A stretch of 64,000 bases of DNA from Tribonema minus (GCA_017506865.1 JAFCMP010000528.1:62001-126000), one strand, 5' to 3'; counted from the stretch's first letter, positions 41,101-53,169 are shown. Translations and numbers: made by a program. The notes: a model not told the origin generated them from the letters alone.

Positions 41101-44100
41101 GGTGGTGGGGGCGTGCCAAGCGACCTTCACACCCTCAATCGCCAGAGCGGGAGGAGGGCTGAGCATGAGAGCTGGAGGGAAGATAGGCTCAGCAGAGTCA
41201 CTGTAGGCCACGCTGTAGCGAGGGTCGTTCACCCTCGTGGTGGTGCACTCCTTGATGGTCTGCAATCGAGGGCAGCGCAACGGTAAGTATATTGTAGCTG
41301 CCTCGCCACAAACGAAGCCCCTCTTGTGTGCGACAACAGAGCTACATGTGCGTTGACCAGCAATTACACATGAATGTTGAATTGCAGCTGCTTCTACCAG
41401 TGGAGCACAGCGAAATTCTGCATCATGCACACCGACAAGCTGGAAGTAGGCAATGGGCTGAAATGTCAGCCCTGAAAGAAACCAGCACATGATCAGTCAA
41501 AACCACGAGCATCACAATACCGACGTCCATAACCTATTTGTGCTGTCTGTCATCCAATAGATGTTGCACTGCGTACATGTAAGTTGCACTGTGTCTTCCA
41601 CACTGCCTCGCATTACACATGTATCAGCAACATGAAAGTGCTCGCTTGCTGTCCAAGACAGATGGATATGGGTGACTGTACCTTGCTGTTGCCAGTGAGT
41701 GCTGCAGCTGCCGCCATAGGCAACTTGGCCATTGCAGGCAGGTCCTGCATGTACAAGGGCACACCACCAGAGGCATGGTGACACGACTACTCATGCGCGC
41801 CTGCCGCTTGTGCTCACATAAATGCAGCCCTCAAGATCAATCATCACTGCATGTGATAAGCCGAGCTACAAATGCTGCAACGAACAGCAAGCTGTGTGCC
41901 TTACTATACAAGGCACTGTATCAGCGCTGGAGTAGGCATATGAAGCACAACCGGCAGAGCTGTCCCAGGACATGAAATTGCAGACATGTGGTGGGCCAAT
42001 TGTGCAAACACAGGACGTGGTGTAAATTATGGAGCGGGCCAAGCTGACAACTGCGCAAAGTTGCCATGGCCATAAATTATACACCAACAGGCGTGACGCG
42101 ATCATGCCTTAAAGGGCGACACACACATACGCCAAGCAAGCCAACAGTTCCAACCCTCTCAGCTCTGACTGCACTGACCTCTTCATCATCACCTGCCTTG
42201 GCCGCCATGCACGGACAGCCACCACCTGCACTGCCCCTGAAACGGCGGATGCACCAGCATTTGAATGTTGTCAGCATACTTCAAATTGCTAGGTACTCAG
42301 CATAACAAATGCACATGGCCACAGAAACATGAGGGCAATCTAAAAAAAGTGAAGTGATGCCAGCAGTGGTTACAGCTAAGGCACCAGACTGTTCCGAACT
42401 TCTACAAACTATGTGGTATTGCCACCAATGCCAATGCCCTTCAAAAGCAGCAAAGCTTATTCCAAATGCATGGTACGAAAGTCAAGCATCGTCACTACAT
42501 GACATGCAACAGTACCGCTTGGGCGCATTGATCTGCATTAGTAGATAATGCGATATGGGGCAGTACTCTCTGCGCAGCGATAACTGGGCGTTGGGTGCCT
42601 CGGTATCACCTTCAATGGTCAAAAAGAAAGTGTTCGCACAAACGAACGAAGGTGGCAGGCAGCTACGCACATGTGGCAGAGGTGTTCCATACGAGTATTC
42701 ATGACATGAATCACAACTCGAAACGCATCGTAGGCAAACTGGAGAGGTAAGACCATGGATAAACAATGATTCATGTTGAAAAGCGCTCAGTGAATTTTGT
42801 TGGTTCAATGGGAATGCATGTGATTCAAGTACATGTAGAATGTACCAAATGTCATCCACAGCTTAATCAAACTCTGTGCAAGGGAAGTAGGCAACAAAAG
42901 CATATGCAAACATGAGCAATGGTATCATGAGCAATGAAGCTCCGACTTTCCTGGCTATTAGGTATGTTTGAGTAGCATACTACTTCGCACTCCCTAATGT
43001 AAGCAACATGGATGTTCAGTCAAGGGCACATCGCAATTGACTCAATGAAATGGCGAAGTGAATGCATGTTGAGTGCATCAAGATTGACAGCACCCAGTGA
43101 CTGATCTAGTGAGCTCAGTCAGGAAGGGTATTCGCCCACAGCCACTTCGTGACAACAGTAATCATGCACAGTTTTGCTGATGACATCACTTGACGTTCAC
43201 TCACACGCATACAAAATGCTGCCATTGCATACCTGCAGCATCCCTGCGGTGCCCTGGCATCGCTGGCCAGAGACTTGGCGGCATCCAAAATGGGCCGGTA
43301 GCCAGTGCAACGGCAAAGATTGCCGTCCATGCTCTCCTCTATGTCAGCCACTGTTGCAGTTGGCTGCAGACAACACCATGTGATAACGCGGGTTTTCACA
43401 GATCAACAATACTTGACTCGATACCAGTTGAATGGCTGGAGTATATTCTGCTGCCAGGCCAATTTGAGTATGCACTTGCAGTCAGATACTGTTCACTTGA
43501 GAGGTGAAACCTCAACAACATGCACTGTAGCGCTCAATGTGGTGCACTGCACCTCTGCAACAAGCAGTGAAGTGTGCTCAGATAAGAAAATGAACTACCA
43601 ATTGCAGTGCACTCTGTATCACCCATCAGCTCTCTGAACACCAGCAGCTCTCTAAACAAAGCAGTGCTGGGTGCTCATGCCATGCTCGGCTGCTTGAACA
43701 GGCAGTGTGAAATAGTATCACGTTGTCAAAGCTGAACTCCGCAAACAAAACTAACTTCGAACTTATTATGATATAAAGCAGTTGCAACATGAATCATCGT
43801 GTGCGTGCTGCGCAAGATATGAGAGTAGTGAGTGCATAGCATAAGCATGTGACACAAGCCCACCTTGCTGCGCAGCAACGCATATAAAGCCATGACAATG
43901 CCAGGAGTGCAGAAGCCGCACTGGCTGCCGTGCAGCGCAGCAATGCGTTGTTGCACAGGGTGCAGGCCCTTGCGCAGTGTCCCCACTCCCTCCACAGTGG
44001 TGACGTGGCATGTGTCAACAGAGCAGATAGGAGCCAGGCACGCATTCACAGCAGCGTGCCTGCGCAGTCGACCAAACAGCAGCACCAAAGTTTCGGAAGC

Positions 44101-45475
44101 ATTTCAATCAGCTACATGCACCTGAACCACATTGCACGTGGTGCATGCTTTTCGAAGTTCAAGGCGTAATAGCAGGCGGACGACGTACCGCCATAGTGAA
44201 AATCACTACATGGGTGCTGGTAACACTCGCCAAGCTATGCTGGTGCGATGGTATTGCAGTGTAATAATCCGGCAGATTTGCATACTTCTACTCAGATTTC
44301 AAAAGCAGTGATAGCGCAGCAGATAACTCTTTGCTTATGAAAGAAAACAATGTAGGTGCTGTCGACACTCAGCAATTGTTGTATTGTATAACATGCAGCT
44401 CGACAATCTAGCTGAAACACGCTCAATATGCCAAGCTTCAGCACCCCCAAAAAAAGGAGCAATGACAACTCATGCAGCAAAGTGGTGCGCTCTGCTTTTG
44501 AATACACAGTAAACAAGATGGCACCACTATAGCATACTGCCATACACCCCGTACCTGGCCACATGCTGCTGAACATACTAGTGAGGTGTGCCCTTGCTGG
44601 CAACTGTACACGATGGCAGCTGGCGAACTCGCAAAACGTGACGACATCGGGCCAGGTCACATCCCACTTCTAGTGATTTCACAACCTGTCCAGTAACGCA
44701 GCATTCTAAGTCTGATGCATGGAAATGGCCAGTTCTAAAGCATTGCGCTGATCAACGCGCATGCACCAAATCGCAATTGAAGTACCTGATGGTTTTGGCA
44801 CCGTGGTCATAGCTGGACACCATGACAGTGCAAGCTCCACATCCGCCTTCCCCGCAACCCAGCTTTGTCCCTGTCAATCCACTGGCCCGAAGCCATGACA
44901 GAAGCGTCACCTCCGGCTGTGCATCCTTCACCACCTGTGATATTCGTCATCATCCACAAATTTGTGCATGATGCAGTTGCATGCTGACAGGCAACTGATT
45001 ATGCAACCACAGATGTGTAAGTACTCACAGCAGTGCACACGCTGTGACATGCAGAATACCACATGATGCTGGCACAGCATGATTGACTGCAGATTGTCAC
45101 AGTTGCTGCTCGCCGCCAACTATAGCCATGATCACAAACATCAAGGACTGAGCAGGAGGATCAGACGCAAACTGGCCACGTCTGTAGCCCTCATTGCGGT
45201 TGCTTCAACAGCGATGAAAACATGAATTGCATGAGATTGACAATCAGCCTACTCCCGAGCAGTGACACCGCAGAGGCAACTCGCACTGCCCTGAACAGCA
45301 CCATGTGAATAGAAATCACATAGAGATATCATTGTGCTGCGCATCGAAAAACCAAAAACGTGCATCACCATCGTCGTCGTGTCGAATGATAGACACAAAT
45401 TCAAGTGCTTGAACAACTTGCCTGCCGCTTGCCGTTGACGAAAAACACAAGATGGTCCCTAACGTCATCAGACAT
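26191..45475 (-). CDS. XDH: Xanthine dehydrogenase (molybdenum hydroxylase), 30 exons
   Basis: Oxidises hypoxanthine and xanthine to urate in purine breakdown. Exons: 45422-45475, 44786-44934, 43864-44059, 43233-43363, 42179-42236, 41682-41744, 41065-41259, 40448-40626, 39799-39914, 38801-39005, 38126-38208, 37063-37205, 36467-36544, 35997-36148, 35534-35610, 35082-35131, 34438-34595, 33524-33671, 32989-33195, 32462-32607, 31976-32102, 31186-31398, 30561-30734, 30216-30262, 29704-29863, 29062-29254, 28528-28667, 28105-28290, 27244-27405, 26191-26430; all phases agree, 1409 residues. Fe-S cysteines 45, 50, 53, 75 and 115, 118, 150, 152; FAD motif [10 protein letters not shown] (287-296); FFLGYR Tyr423 for NAD; molybdenum-site Glu860, Arg938, Phe972, Phe1067, Glu1334. 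Glu860 and Arg938 with the NAD Tyr favour xanthine dehydrogenase over aldehyde oxidase. Introns 1 and 25 use GC donors (GCAAGT, GCAAGC). Confidence 0.97.
37578..38103. mobile_element. Non-autonomous TIR transposon (MITE) in xanthine dehydrogenase intron 11
   Basis: Ends carry inverted repeats TACCGTCATGTCGCTATTTA (continuing AGCCG, 25 bp perfect) at 37579-37603 and 38079-38103. The 6-bp sequence TTACAA lies at 37572-37577 and 38104-38109, which fits a target duplication if one extra G belongs to the left end. The 525-bp interior has no coding frame but contains short internal repeats such as CACACCAACT. Its right end lies 22 bases from the splice donor of intron 11 (gene on the minus strand). 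Superfamily is uncertain. Confidence 0.8.
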
Positions 45476-47046
45476 CTTCTGGTCTACGACGGAGCAATGC
45501 ATCAGCAGGGCGGAACGAGAGTCAGGTAGTTGAACCACAATGTGATCAAAACATGACCTGACGCACTTAACCCAGGCACAAGCCAGAGTACTTGCACATA
45601 ACGAAGGCTCTCTGCGGTCATTCCGGCCAGCGTGATGAATACCATGGAAACTACTGTTTTGTAGTAGATCTGAGCTGAAGCGAGCGAAGCAAGATACAAG
45701 AGAATCCACGCACTAGCTATTTCAACTCGTCTCCAAAGTGTGTGTGTGCACTAATCGCCCCGCGCGCAGAGGTAACTCACATCAATCAGATCGATAGGAC
45801 ACGCGTGCGACACTCACCGGAAGCCGAGAGTGGATTCCTACGGGCCACTTCCACCACAACTTTGCGCAAACAGCGACCAGGTTCGCCAAGGGGTTTTCGG
45901 GGGAGAGCTGAAAATTGAAGTTGACTCTCCGAAAAATTGAACTGCCGTTGCAGTGGATTTGTGCGCCATGCATGGCACCGTGACGGCGCTCGACGGAGCG
46001 GCCAGCGAGCGTCGCCGAGCCCTCCATGCACTATTTTTAATTGCGCATGCACCACACACGCCAGCCTGAGAGTTCTGCTGGGCCCGCTGGAATGTGCCAT
46101 ATGGCGCGGCATCACCTACTAGTAGTGCAGGCAGCACACTTGATTCTGCGCAAATCACTGACGAAACGCATCATGATGGGCTTCTTAGCGCGTGTCGTCG
46201 ACACGGCTTTGAGTGATGCTTCGCTGCAAGCATTTGAGGGGTTCTGCGCATGGACGCATGTTACATTCGCACGGCTGCGCCAGCGCTGCACATGTGTGCG
46301 ATCAGGTATTGTCGATGCAACACATCTTGGTATCTGTACAGACGGGGGGCAGCGCTCAGTATCAGCAACCTCAATTTCAGCGACAGGAGGAAAAAGGGAC
46401 AACAAGTAGTGTCGAACTTCTTCATACTTATGTTGAGGAAGGTGACGAATTCTCACTTCAACTGTTCGCAGAAGCGCAAAACACGAGCGCTTGTGCCAAC
46501 TGCTCATATTTTGGACAACTATACGGCTTCAACTGAACACGTACGGTGTGGCGGACTCGGAGGTGATTTGCCGGCTATAGTATGCTTCAGCAGGGGGGTT
46601 AGGCGTCTGACAAGATGTAAGTCGCTGGCCATCGCCATGCGCGGCAAGGTGTTTGACGAAGCGGCCAGAGAGCTCTCCGAGCCATCGATATAACGGTTGT
46701 GGAAGCCATCACACCAGAGTCCTGTGGGGCCCGCCAGGCTTTATTGCGTCTGTTGGACTGCCAATAGGGCACTAGGCCAACATAACACATGTGCATGCTG
46801 CCATCATGGGAAAGCACCTTGTTGATCACTCGAGCCAGAAACTCCGGACCCTGGCGGCTGTTGCGGCAACTAGGTGGGGTGGTGCGGCATCACCTGCAGG
46901 CACTGGCAGCGCCGCAATTCTGCGCAGGTCATGACTGCAGTGCAGCTGACCCAGCACATGGCTTCCTCGCGCGTCTTGTCGACACCTTTCAAGATTGGGC
47001 AGTACTCTAAGGTCTGACTGACTGCCCCCTGCCCCGCGGCTGTGTT
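45476..47046. other. Upstream flank of xanthine dehydrogenase with decayed repeats
   Basis: Holds the promoter of the minus-strand xanthine dehydrogenase gene near 45476-45800 by position. Two short related coding-like pieces occur in the plus direction, GFLARVVDTALSD near 46175 and GFLARLVDTFQDW near 46957, suggesting an old local duplication of an unknown sequence. A 131-codon minus-strand frame (46112-46507) matches no family I know. Confidence 0.3.
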
Positions 47047-47560
47047 GTGTGATGTCACAGGTTGGGTACAAGGACAAGCAGCTAGAGGCTGTGCTGCAGA
47101 GAGGCAACGGAGTTTTCCGTCTGGAGAAAGCACACAGGGAGGTGGGGGCTGACCCTGGGGGCTATGGTCCCACTGACTCCCAGATGCGCCTGACGGCTCT
47201 GAACGGTGTCGCAGTGACTGGCGTCGACCCCGGGGAGGTGCAGTGCTTGCAGTTAGTGGAGCTGTTGCCCTGGGCAAGCACTGGCGACGAGAGAATGCGG
47301 CAGACTTTGTGCGCGACCCCACGGGTCAGCGTGTGGACGTGTTCGAGGTGTCCGGCGAGTTGTAGACTACCGCACGTGGGCATTGTCCACCCTGAATGAG
47401 GAGAAAGAGGCGGCCCGCCGCACCGTGCTGCCAACAATGAGTACAGAGATGCGTGCACGGCGCTGACGGGAGAGCGCTCGTGCACCTGCCACATTGAGGT
47501 GAGCTGGAGCAAGGGGTAGCCTAGACTGAGTGCAGTCCTCACTTGGGCACCTGCTCCAGC
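47047..47560 (+). pseudogene. Coding-like remnant of unknown function
   Basis: After an acceptor-like GTCACAG the plus strand reads VGYKDKQLEAVLQRGNG..., then in a second frame an ENAADFVRDPTGQRVDVFEV segment, then DYRTWALSTLNEEKEAARR. The frames do not connect, so it is broken. Codon composition looks like former protein sequence, but I recognise no family. It abuts the left edge of the Fanzor array. Confidence 0.3.
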
Positions 47561-47969
47561 CCCAGAATCTCCTGCTTGTGTAGCATCAGGCTCTGTCTGC
47601 GTGTGGCCTGCAGCAGATGTCAGCATGCACCAACACGGCGTCCTCGGTACAGATTTGCTTGACGATCGAATTGACTGCATTGTGCTCATTATGAGGGCAT
47701 GCTGCCGCAGGCTGCGAACAGCAGATTGCCCTTGACCAGCGCAGACGCGACGTCCGTTTGGTACTCAAGTTTCCTTGGTGACCAAGGCCCGAAGGCACAC
47801 CAGCCCAGAATTCTGGCGGGGGTAGAGCATTGTGCTACTGCCCGCCCGCCTGCAAACACAAATGCAGGATGTACACTACTTCTACCCTGTGTCTGCTGCT
47901 TTTGCATGAGTGACTGGTGAAGTGTACTGCTGCAGCAGTCCCGCACACCGTGTGACAAACCCCCCGTGC

Positions 47970-48004
<35 letters not shown>
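47970..48004. repeat. Long poly-C tract beside the Fanzor gene
   Basis: About 32 consecutive C at 47973-48004, on the 3' side of the Fanzor stop codon. The same place in units B and C has two shorter C runs split by a T (near 53459-53487 and 58944-58973), and copy 1 has interrupted G runs. Length varies between copies, and sequencing error is possible here. Confidence 0.9.
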
Positions 48005-48005
<1 letters not shown>

Positions 48006-48034
48006 TCCCGGCTGCATGACCTCCATACTGCCCC

Positions 48035-49768
48035 TCATGCCATTATGGCATCCCCCTCTTCGTCGACCCCCTCCTCGTCACCACCGCCCTCCCCGTCATC
48101 GACGCCCCCCCCCCCCCCCATCACCGCCCTCGTCGCCGTCGCCGTCGCCGCCCTCCTCGCCATCCTCCTCCTCGCCATCCTCCTCCTCGTTGTCCTCCTC
48201 ATCATCGTCCTCCTCGTCGCTTTCCTCCTCTTCGGTGTCCTCCTCCTCTTCTTGATCCACCGGGACATACCTCGGGATGATGTCATCGACGCCGCACGTG
48301 GCATACACGCCGCGCATGCCGAGGTTGGCACGCGCATTTGTGTCGCGGTCGATGACAGCAACCCCCCCCTCCGCCGCCTGAGCGAGAGCGCAGTCCTCGT
48401 TTCGGCAAATCCTGTTTCTGTGCCCGAAGTCATCGCCGCCGCCCCGCGTGGCCCCCCCACACACCAGGCACGAGAACGAACTGTATGGCTGTGGCGTCAT
48501 CAATGTCGGACACCGGCATGCCAGCTGCGCCACCAATTTCTTGATGGGAATGGCGGCGCGGCCGCCGGAGGGGAAGCGCGCACAAGCGCCGAAGAAGATG
48601 ATGCGACGGGGCCTCCTGTGCGTGTCGCACCATCTCCTGTGCCTGCGCTTGCGCCGTGGATACTCGCGGCCGCGGGACCGCACACGCTTCCATCCCGGCG
48701 GCCTGTGCTGCCGCCGAAATGGGGCCAGCTTTTCTGCCATCTTGGCAGTGGCGGCCTGCTGCGCACGGAAGCGGCTGAACCTCTGATGCCGTCGTGCTGG
48801 GTTCAGCAGCTCTCCCCACATGGCATCTGCATGTTGCCCCCACGTGGTGCAGTAGGCGCGCAGCACCTGCAATGATGCAGCCACCAGGACGGGCACCGTG
48901 TGCACACAGAGCGGAATGAGTGGGGGTTACCATTACAGTGGAGGCAAAGGGTAGAGTCACGTGAGGGCCCACCGTATCAGATTGTAGAGGACATACTACC
49001 ATCACGAAAGCCCCAAGGCTTCTTCTCCCACTGTCAGAGCTGCACAGTGACTCACACTCATCGGCTCTTCACAACGGTCATACATCATGTGCACCAAAAT
49101 TCAGTGAATGACAGGCCCTTGGTGTGATGTGCCATTGATCTTGAGACCCCCAATACTTTTCAATGACAGCAGCAAACGAACATACGAATGCACATCACAC
49201 CATACTTTCAAACTTTGATGCGCTCCTGTAACTGTAGCAGTCACGTGGCACTTGCTGATTCAATGACAAATACGGACACGTTCAACCGTCATGGTGTCAT
49301 GTGCTCGCTCCCATTGTGCATCGAGATAGACAGCAGTGGGCCCTTGCGCACATTTGAACCAGTATGACACAAGGCAAGAGCATGCATGTATGCACACTCA
49401 TGCAAGAGCCTGCGGTGCTGGCTCAAGACAACACAAGGCCCGGTGCTGCTGCAGTGCCCGGCAATTCTTACCTGATAGCGGCCCGTGCGCGTGTGCCTGT
49501 CCGCGAGCGCCGCGAGTGCATCGCTGTACGCCTGGTTGGCCCCGCGGCGTTGCGCCTCCCCCTGCTCATTGCGGACAGACTGTGCCCATACGCGGTACTC
49601 CGCCCCTGACACCTCCTGCGCCGTTACGCCCTCGCCCTCTGCAGCACTGACCCTGTACAGCACGTGCATCACATGTCTGCCGCATTGCTCTGCCCTTAAG
49701 TTGTGTAGGTCCTCACCGACTACCGCACCACCTTGAAGTTCGCTGAGCTCGAGGGACGGCATGTACAA
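48035..49768 (-). pseudogene. Fanzor-like nuclease gene, array copy A (two exons, frame broken in tail)
   Basis: Exons about 49472-49768 (start uncertain) and 48035-48866, separated by a 605-bp GTAAGA...CAG intron. Exon 1 carries the SGAEYRVWAQS and ALAALADRHTRTGRYQ segments typical of the region after RuvC-I. Exon 2 carries VLRAYCTTWG, a basic stretch, IIFFGACARF, TPQPYSSFSC, the zinc ribbon, IDRDTNARANLGM and an acidic tail. Compared with copy B, a C-run of different length near 48105-48120 throws the tail out of frame; this may be real or an assembly error. RuvC-I with its Asp is not found upstream: the sequence reaches CGRHVMHVLYRV and then meets the opposing fragment, so the gene is 5'-truncated. 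Confidence 0.6.
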
Positions 49769-50177
49769 TGAGTTGCTGCACCCTGCGCGGAGTGTTCAGC
49801 GGTGCGTCCATTTCAGCGTGCAGCAGAGGGCGGTCGCCAGGATGGCGGAGGTGATCGAGCCGATGCGACGGCAGCGGATGCCGCCCGAATGGGGACCCAG
49901 GCGGCAGCGGAAACAGAAGCAGCGCAAGTGGCGGACCAACCTCCAGGCGGGACGGCGTGTTGTGTTCTTCGGTGTCGCCGCACGGGTGGCGGCGCGCGGC
50001 CGTCCTGATTCCCACAAAGGCGTTGGTGTGGCGGGGGGGGGGGTGGGGGGGGTGAGGGGGGGTTACCCACGTGCCAGTGATGGTGGGGGCAGTGGCAGTG
50101 CTGGGTTGCGCGGGCTGCGCGGGCCAGTGCACGCAGTTGCCAGTGCTGCCTGTCGAGGGTGGCAGTGGCACGTGTGA
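49761..50177 (+). pseudogene. Second, inverted Fanzor-like fragment in unit A
   Basis: The plus-strand frame MYNELLHPARSVQRC ... MRRQRMPPEWGPRRQRKQ ... RRVVFFGVAARV parallels the minus-strand gene (GELLNPARRHQR ... RRQHRPPGWKR ... RRIIFFGACARF) at roughly half identity, so it is a different subfamily. Similarity stops near 50020 in G-rich low-complexity sequence, before the zinc ribbon and RuvC-III. It lies head to head with the minus-strand Fanzor gene. Fragmentary and surely non-functional. Confidence 0.5.
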
Positions 50178-50179
50178 CA

Positions 50180-52840
50180 GGGTAGGTTAATATATTAGTA
50201 GCAACAGGGGGAGGGGTTGTTGCGGTAGCATGGTAGCTGGTGCAGCATATGCACGTGTAGTCAGGTGTGGGCTGGAATGGACCCTAGAGGTTGCCAGCCC
50301 CCACTGCTTATCTTTCAAGCATCATGACCAAGGAGCTTTTGTTGAGCGACAGGGGACCTTTCGGCAACCGGGGGCCACCCCCTGCCTTGGGAAGGAGTCT
50401 AAATCCGCAGTCGGGCTCTCATCGCGACCCCGCTATTATGAGACTTGGCTGCATCATTTCATTTCAAAGGCTTGGCAGGTGCCGCGCATGGATGATCGAA
50501 CGCATAGTGTACACCTGCACGGCTGCGCCACCTCTGCGGCCATGAAGTCGCACCTGCTGGCTGCTGTGCTTTTGGCAACAATGAGGCGGCCAGCAGCCTA
50601 AGTGCTCAGGCTGATGCTGCCACGCTTGAGTCCGCCAGAATCACGGACATCGCAGTGCCGCTACGGGCATCGCAATTGCCGGAGCTCCGAGGGCTCCGGG
50701 GCCTAGGAATGCCAGTCCTGGGGCTGCAAGTGCCAGCCGCATGCACGGCCCAGGCTTCATGATATCATATATATGATGCACAATGCTGCGGCCGACAATA
50801 TATTATCAATGAATTCATGCCAGCATGGCTGCTGGAGCTCTGCGACTTAGTGCTGACGAGCACGATGCGGTCACCTGATTTGTCACACGGTGCAGCAGTC
50901 GTGTGCACTGCACAATCATCATGTTGAGCAGGGACTGCAGCCAGTTGCTGAGGCCATATCACACGTACGGTGCCACTCTTTGCGAGGACTGATGGCAGAT
51001 GCCATTAGCAAAAAGTCGCGCACAGCTGTTGCCGAGCCGCTCCCAGCATCGCTGTTGTGGTGGGCAGCAGATACAATGGCTGCAGCATTACATTAACCCT
51101 CATTGCCGCTGTGTAAGCGATCTAGAAGTATGCAGCAACCGCTCTCACAGCAGCCGCGATTGCTGGGTCATGCAGCCCTGCACACACTGTGGCACTCGGC
51201 ACCACGCCTGCCAGAGACGCCGAGGTGGCCCTTCCCTCCCCTGACCCTCTGTGAAACCCACGGTGTCAAGTTGCATTGCTCTATGAGATTGCGTACCTGT
51301 ACAAGTCTCTGTGGCAGCTGCTATTGATCGAACAATACATTTGCCTCTGCATTTCATACCTGTTGCACAACTCAACAACAGTGCTGCTAGCAGAGCACCT
51401 GAAAGACACCAAACAGTTGACCAACCGGCATAGAAGTAGACACCAACCAGATGCTGCTTGATTTGACTGCTGACGACACTTCGATGATTACGTGCGCAGT
51501 CTGCTTGGTATTAGTTTCACTGCTGGTGCCGCATTGGTGCTGGTTGTGTTGCGTGTGTACCTGGCAAAGCTTTGCGCTGCTGGTGCTGTTCTGTCGTGCT
51601 GAGTGCGTGCGTGCTAGCGCGCTGGCCACCGCGGTGGCCAGCTGTTTTGTGTCAAGGACACGAATGGCAGTGTAGCAGCGACTGACTGCTGGCAACCTTC
51701 AAGGGCTGCTCGTGTGGTGTGCTGCGCTGCTGTCAGCTGCGCGCCGGCAGTTCAAGGGTTTTGTTGAGGTCCGCAGGGCAAAATGAACGTCATCCAGCGT
51801 GAGAGAACCATTTTTAGCCAGGGTGAACCCCCTCCAGCCGGGGAGGGGTGGAGGCGGCCGCAACATCTGACCACACGACGTCTACAGCAGTACGGCTCCT
51901 GGAGCGTGAAAGAAGTCATTGCGCGGCACGAGGCATTGCGCATTCTACTGTCTGCCAATGGGACGGAACGCTGCTGCAAGAGGTGACCCGAGCCCACATC
52001 ATCCACAGTGCAAAGGCTTGACGGAGCGAGCCAGTGGGTCGCTGATGGCCCTCTTGAGCACATATGCCGACAGCGGACGGGGTGACCGGGACGCGCGGCT
52101 GGCTACCTTTGGTCTTCTTCTGACAACACACAGCACTCAACCTGACTGTCAGCATCAGTGCCTTCCGATCTCTCTTTGGTCGCGACGAAACTGAACACCG
52201 TGGCAGAGTAGGACACCCAAGGTGGACCCAAAGCAAAGTGCAGAACAGCACTAGACCAGGGCAGGCTGGATTGCAAAGAAGTGATTATTGTGTAGGGGCT
52301 TGTGCAAGTGGAAAAACAGTCGTGACGCAGAGTCGGAACAGTGATGAACTGGTGCTGGCCCAGTTCATGGTGGACTAACATGGGTAACTCCGATAAGCTG
52401 AGAACCTGTGTAGGTATGCATGCACATGCAAGTAGCGTATGTAGGTTTCATACTCCGTCAGGTTGTGAGGCAATTTTACCATTCAGGTGAGGCAGCGCTT
52501 GAACGCCAGCGGAACGCATTGCCACCGCACTGAAGTGGCGGGATACTAGGAGTTGCTGGAGGGAGCCTTACAGGCCTCCCCTGACCTAGCACTGCAATTG
52601 GCAAGAATAACAGCAACTGAGAGAGCAGGCTGCGGGGTCACCGAAGGCAGTACAACGGCAGTTGCTGTGGGGGGGGCAACCGTGTGCACCCCATGTGTTA
52701 TGTCAACCCCCCTTTCTTTTGAAAGCGTGACAGTCCTAACTTTTGTCCTGCTTCGGTTGCCAAATTGACAAGCGCATTGGTGGTGACGCGATGTTCTCAT
52801 ACAACCCGTAAAGCCGAGGCGCGTCCTCACTTGAATTCTA
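50180..52840. other. Interior of array unit A, no recognised gene
   Basis: Several open frames of 60-123 codons exist on both strands, for example 50230-50601 plus and 51783-51986 plus, and recur unchanged in unit B. Because the units are so similar, that conservation says nothing about coding. None has a recognisable domain. At 51281-51440 a dispersed-repeat block matches sequence near 17860 and 20170. The 52200-52840 part is featureless to me. The equivalent stretch of unit B is 55660-58325. Confidence 0.4.
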
Positions 52841-52845
52841 TCTAA

Positions 52846-52913
52846 GCGGGGGATCGAACCCGCGACTTCCGCTTGACAGCAGCGGTTGGCACACCGTTGT
52901 GCCAAAACGGGAA
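52846..52913 (-). tRNA. tRNA-like pseudogene in unit A
   Basis: On the minus strand an A-box-like TGGCACAACGG and a B-box-like GGTTCGATCCC are correctly spaced. A D-arm hairpin (GGCA/TGCC), an anticodon-stem pairing (CCGCT/AGCGG) and a T-stem (GCGGG/CCCGC) all form. The T-loop has 8 bases instead of 7, position 33 is C, not T, and the flanks do not form an acceptor stem. I read it as a tRNA-derived sequence, perhaps the head of a SINE, and not a working tRNA gene. Confidence 0.5.
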
Positions 52914-53169
52914 GGTAAAGCCTTACACAAATCTTGTACCCATACAGTATGATCCCGGTTCCGTACTGCGTACCGTGCACCCCATGTGTTCTGTCATGGT
53001 GGTTTGATGAGAAGCGCACAACTCTGCATGCATTTGCTGAAAGTTGACAGTTGAACTTCAAGTTTGAGATTCAAAATTCAGTGGAAGTAGGGTTGTTCCG
53101 CATATCGGGCTAGGGTTAAGCGTGGTCACGCGCTGAGCAATGCTGCCAGGGCAGTGCTTGTCATATGAT

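Larger units (their letters stand above)
47687..53169. repeat. Tandem array unit A (about 5.48 kb)
   Basis: Begins at CATTATGAGGGCA, the outer end of a minus-strand Fanzor-like gene, and runs to the next copy of the same sequence at 53170. Contents left to right: conserved Fanzor 3' end, Fanzor gene (minus), opposing Fanzor-like fragment (plus), 2.6 kb of unrecognised sequence, a dispersed-repeat block near 51281-51440, and a tRNA-like sequence at 52846. It matches unit B almost base for base, with scattered single changes and different homopolymer lengths. The left flank differs from that of units B and C. Confidence 0.95.

Noticed and set aside
47910-48875. 321-codon plus-strand frame rich in Pro and Ser
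   Set aside because: Reverse-strand reading of the Fanzor gene and its acidic tail; Ser/Pro runs are the complement of Asp/Glu codons.
52846-52913. Functional tRNA gene
   Set aside because: No acceptor stem, 8-base T-loop and C at position 33.
52546-53061. 171-codon minus-strand frame conserved in units A and B
   Set aside because: It reads through the tRNA-like sequence, and its conservation follows from the recent duplication.
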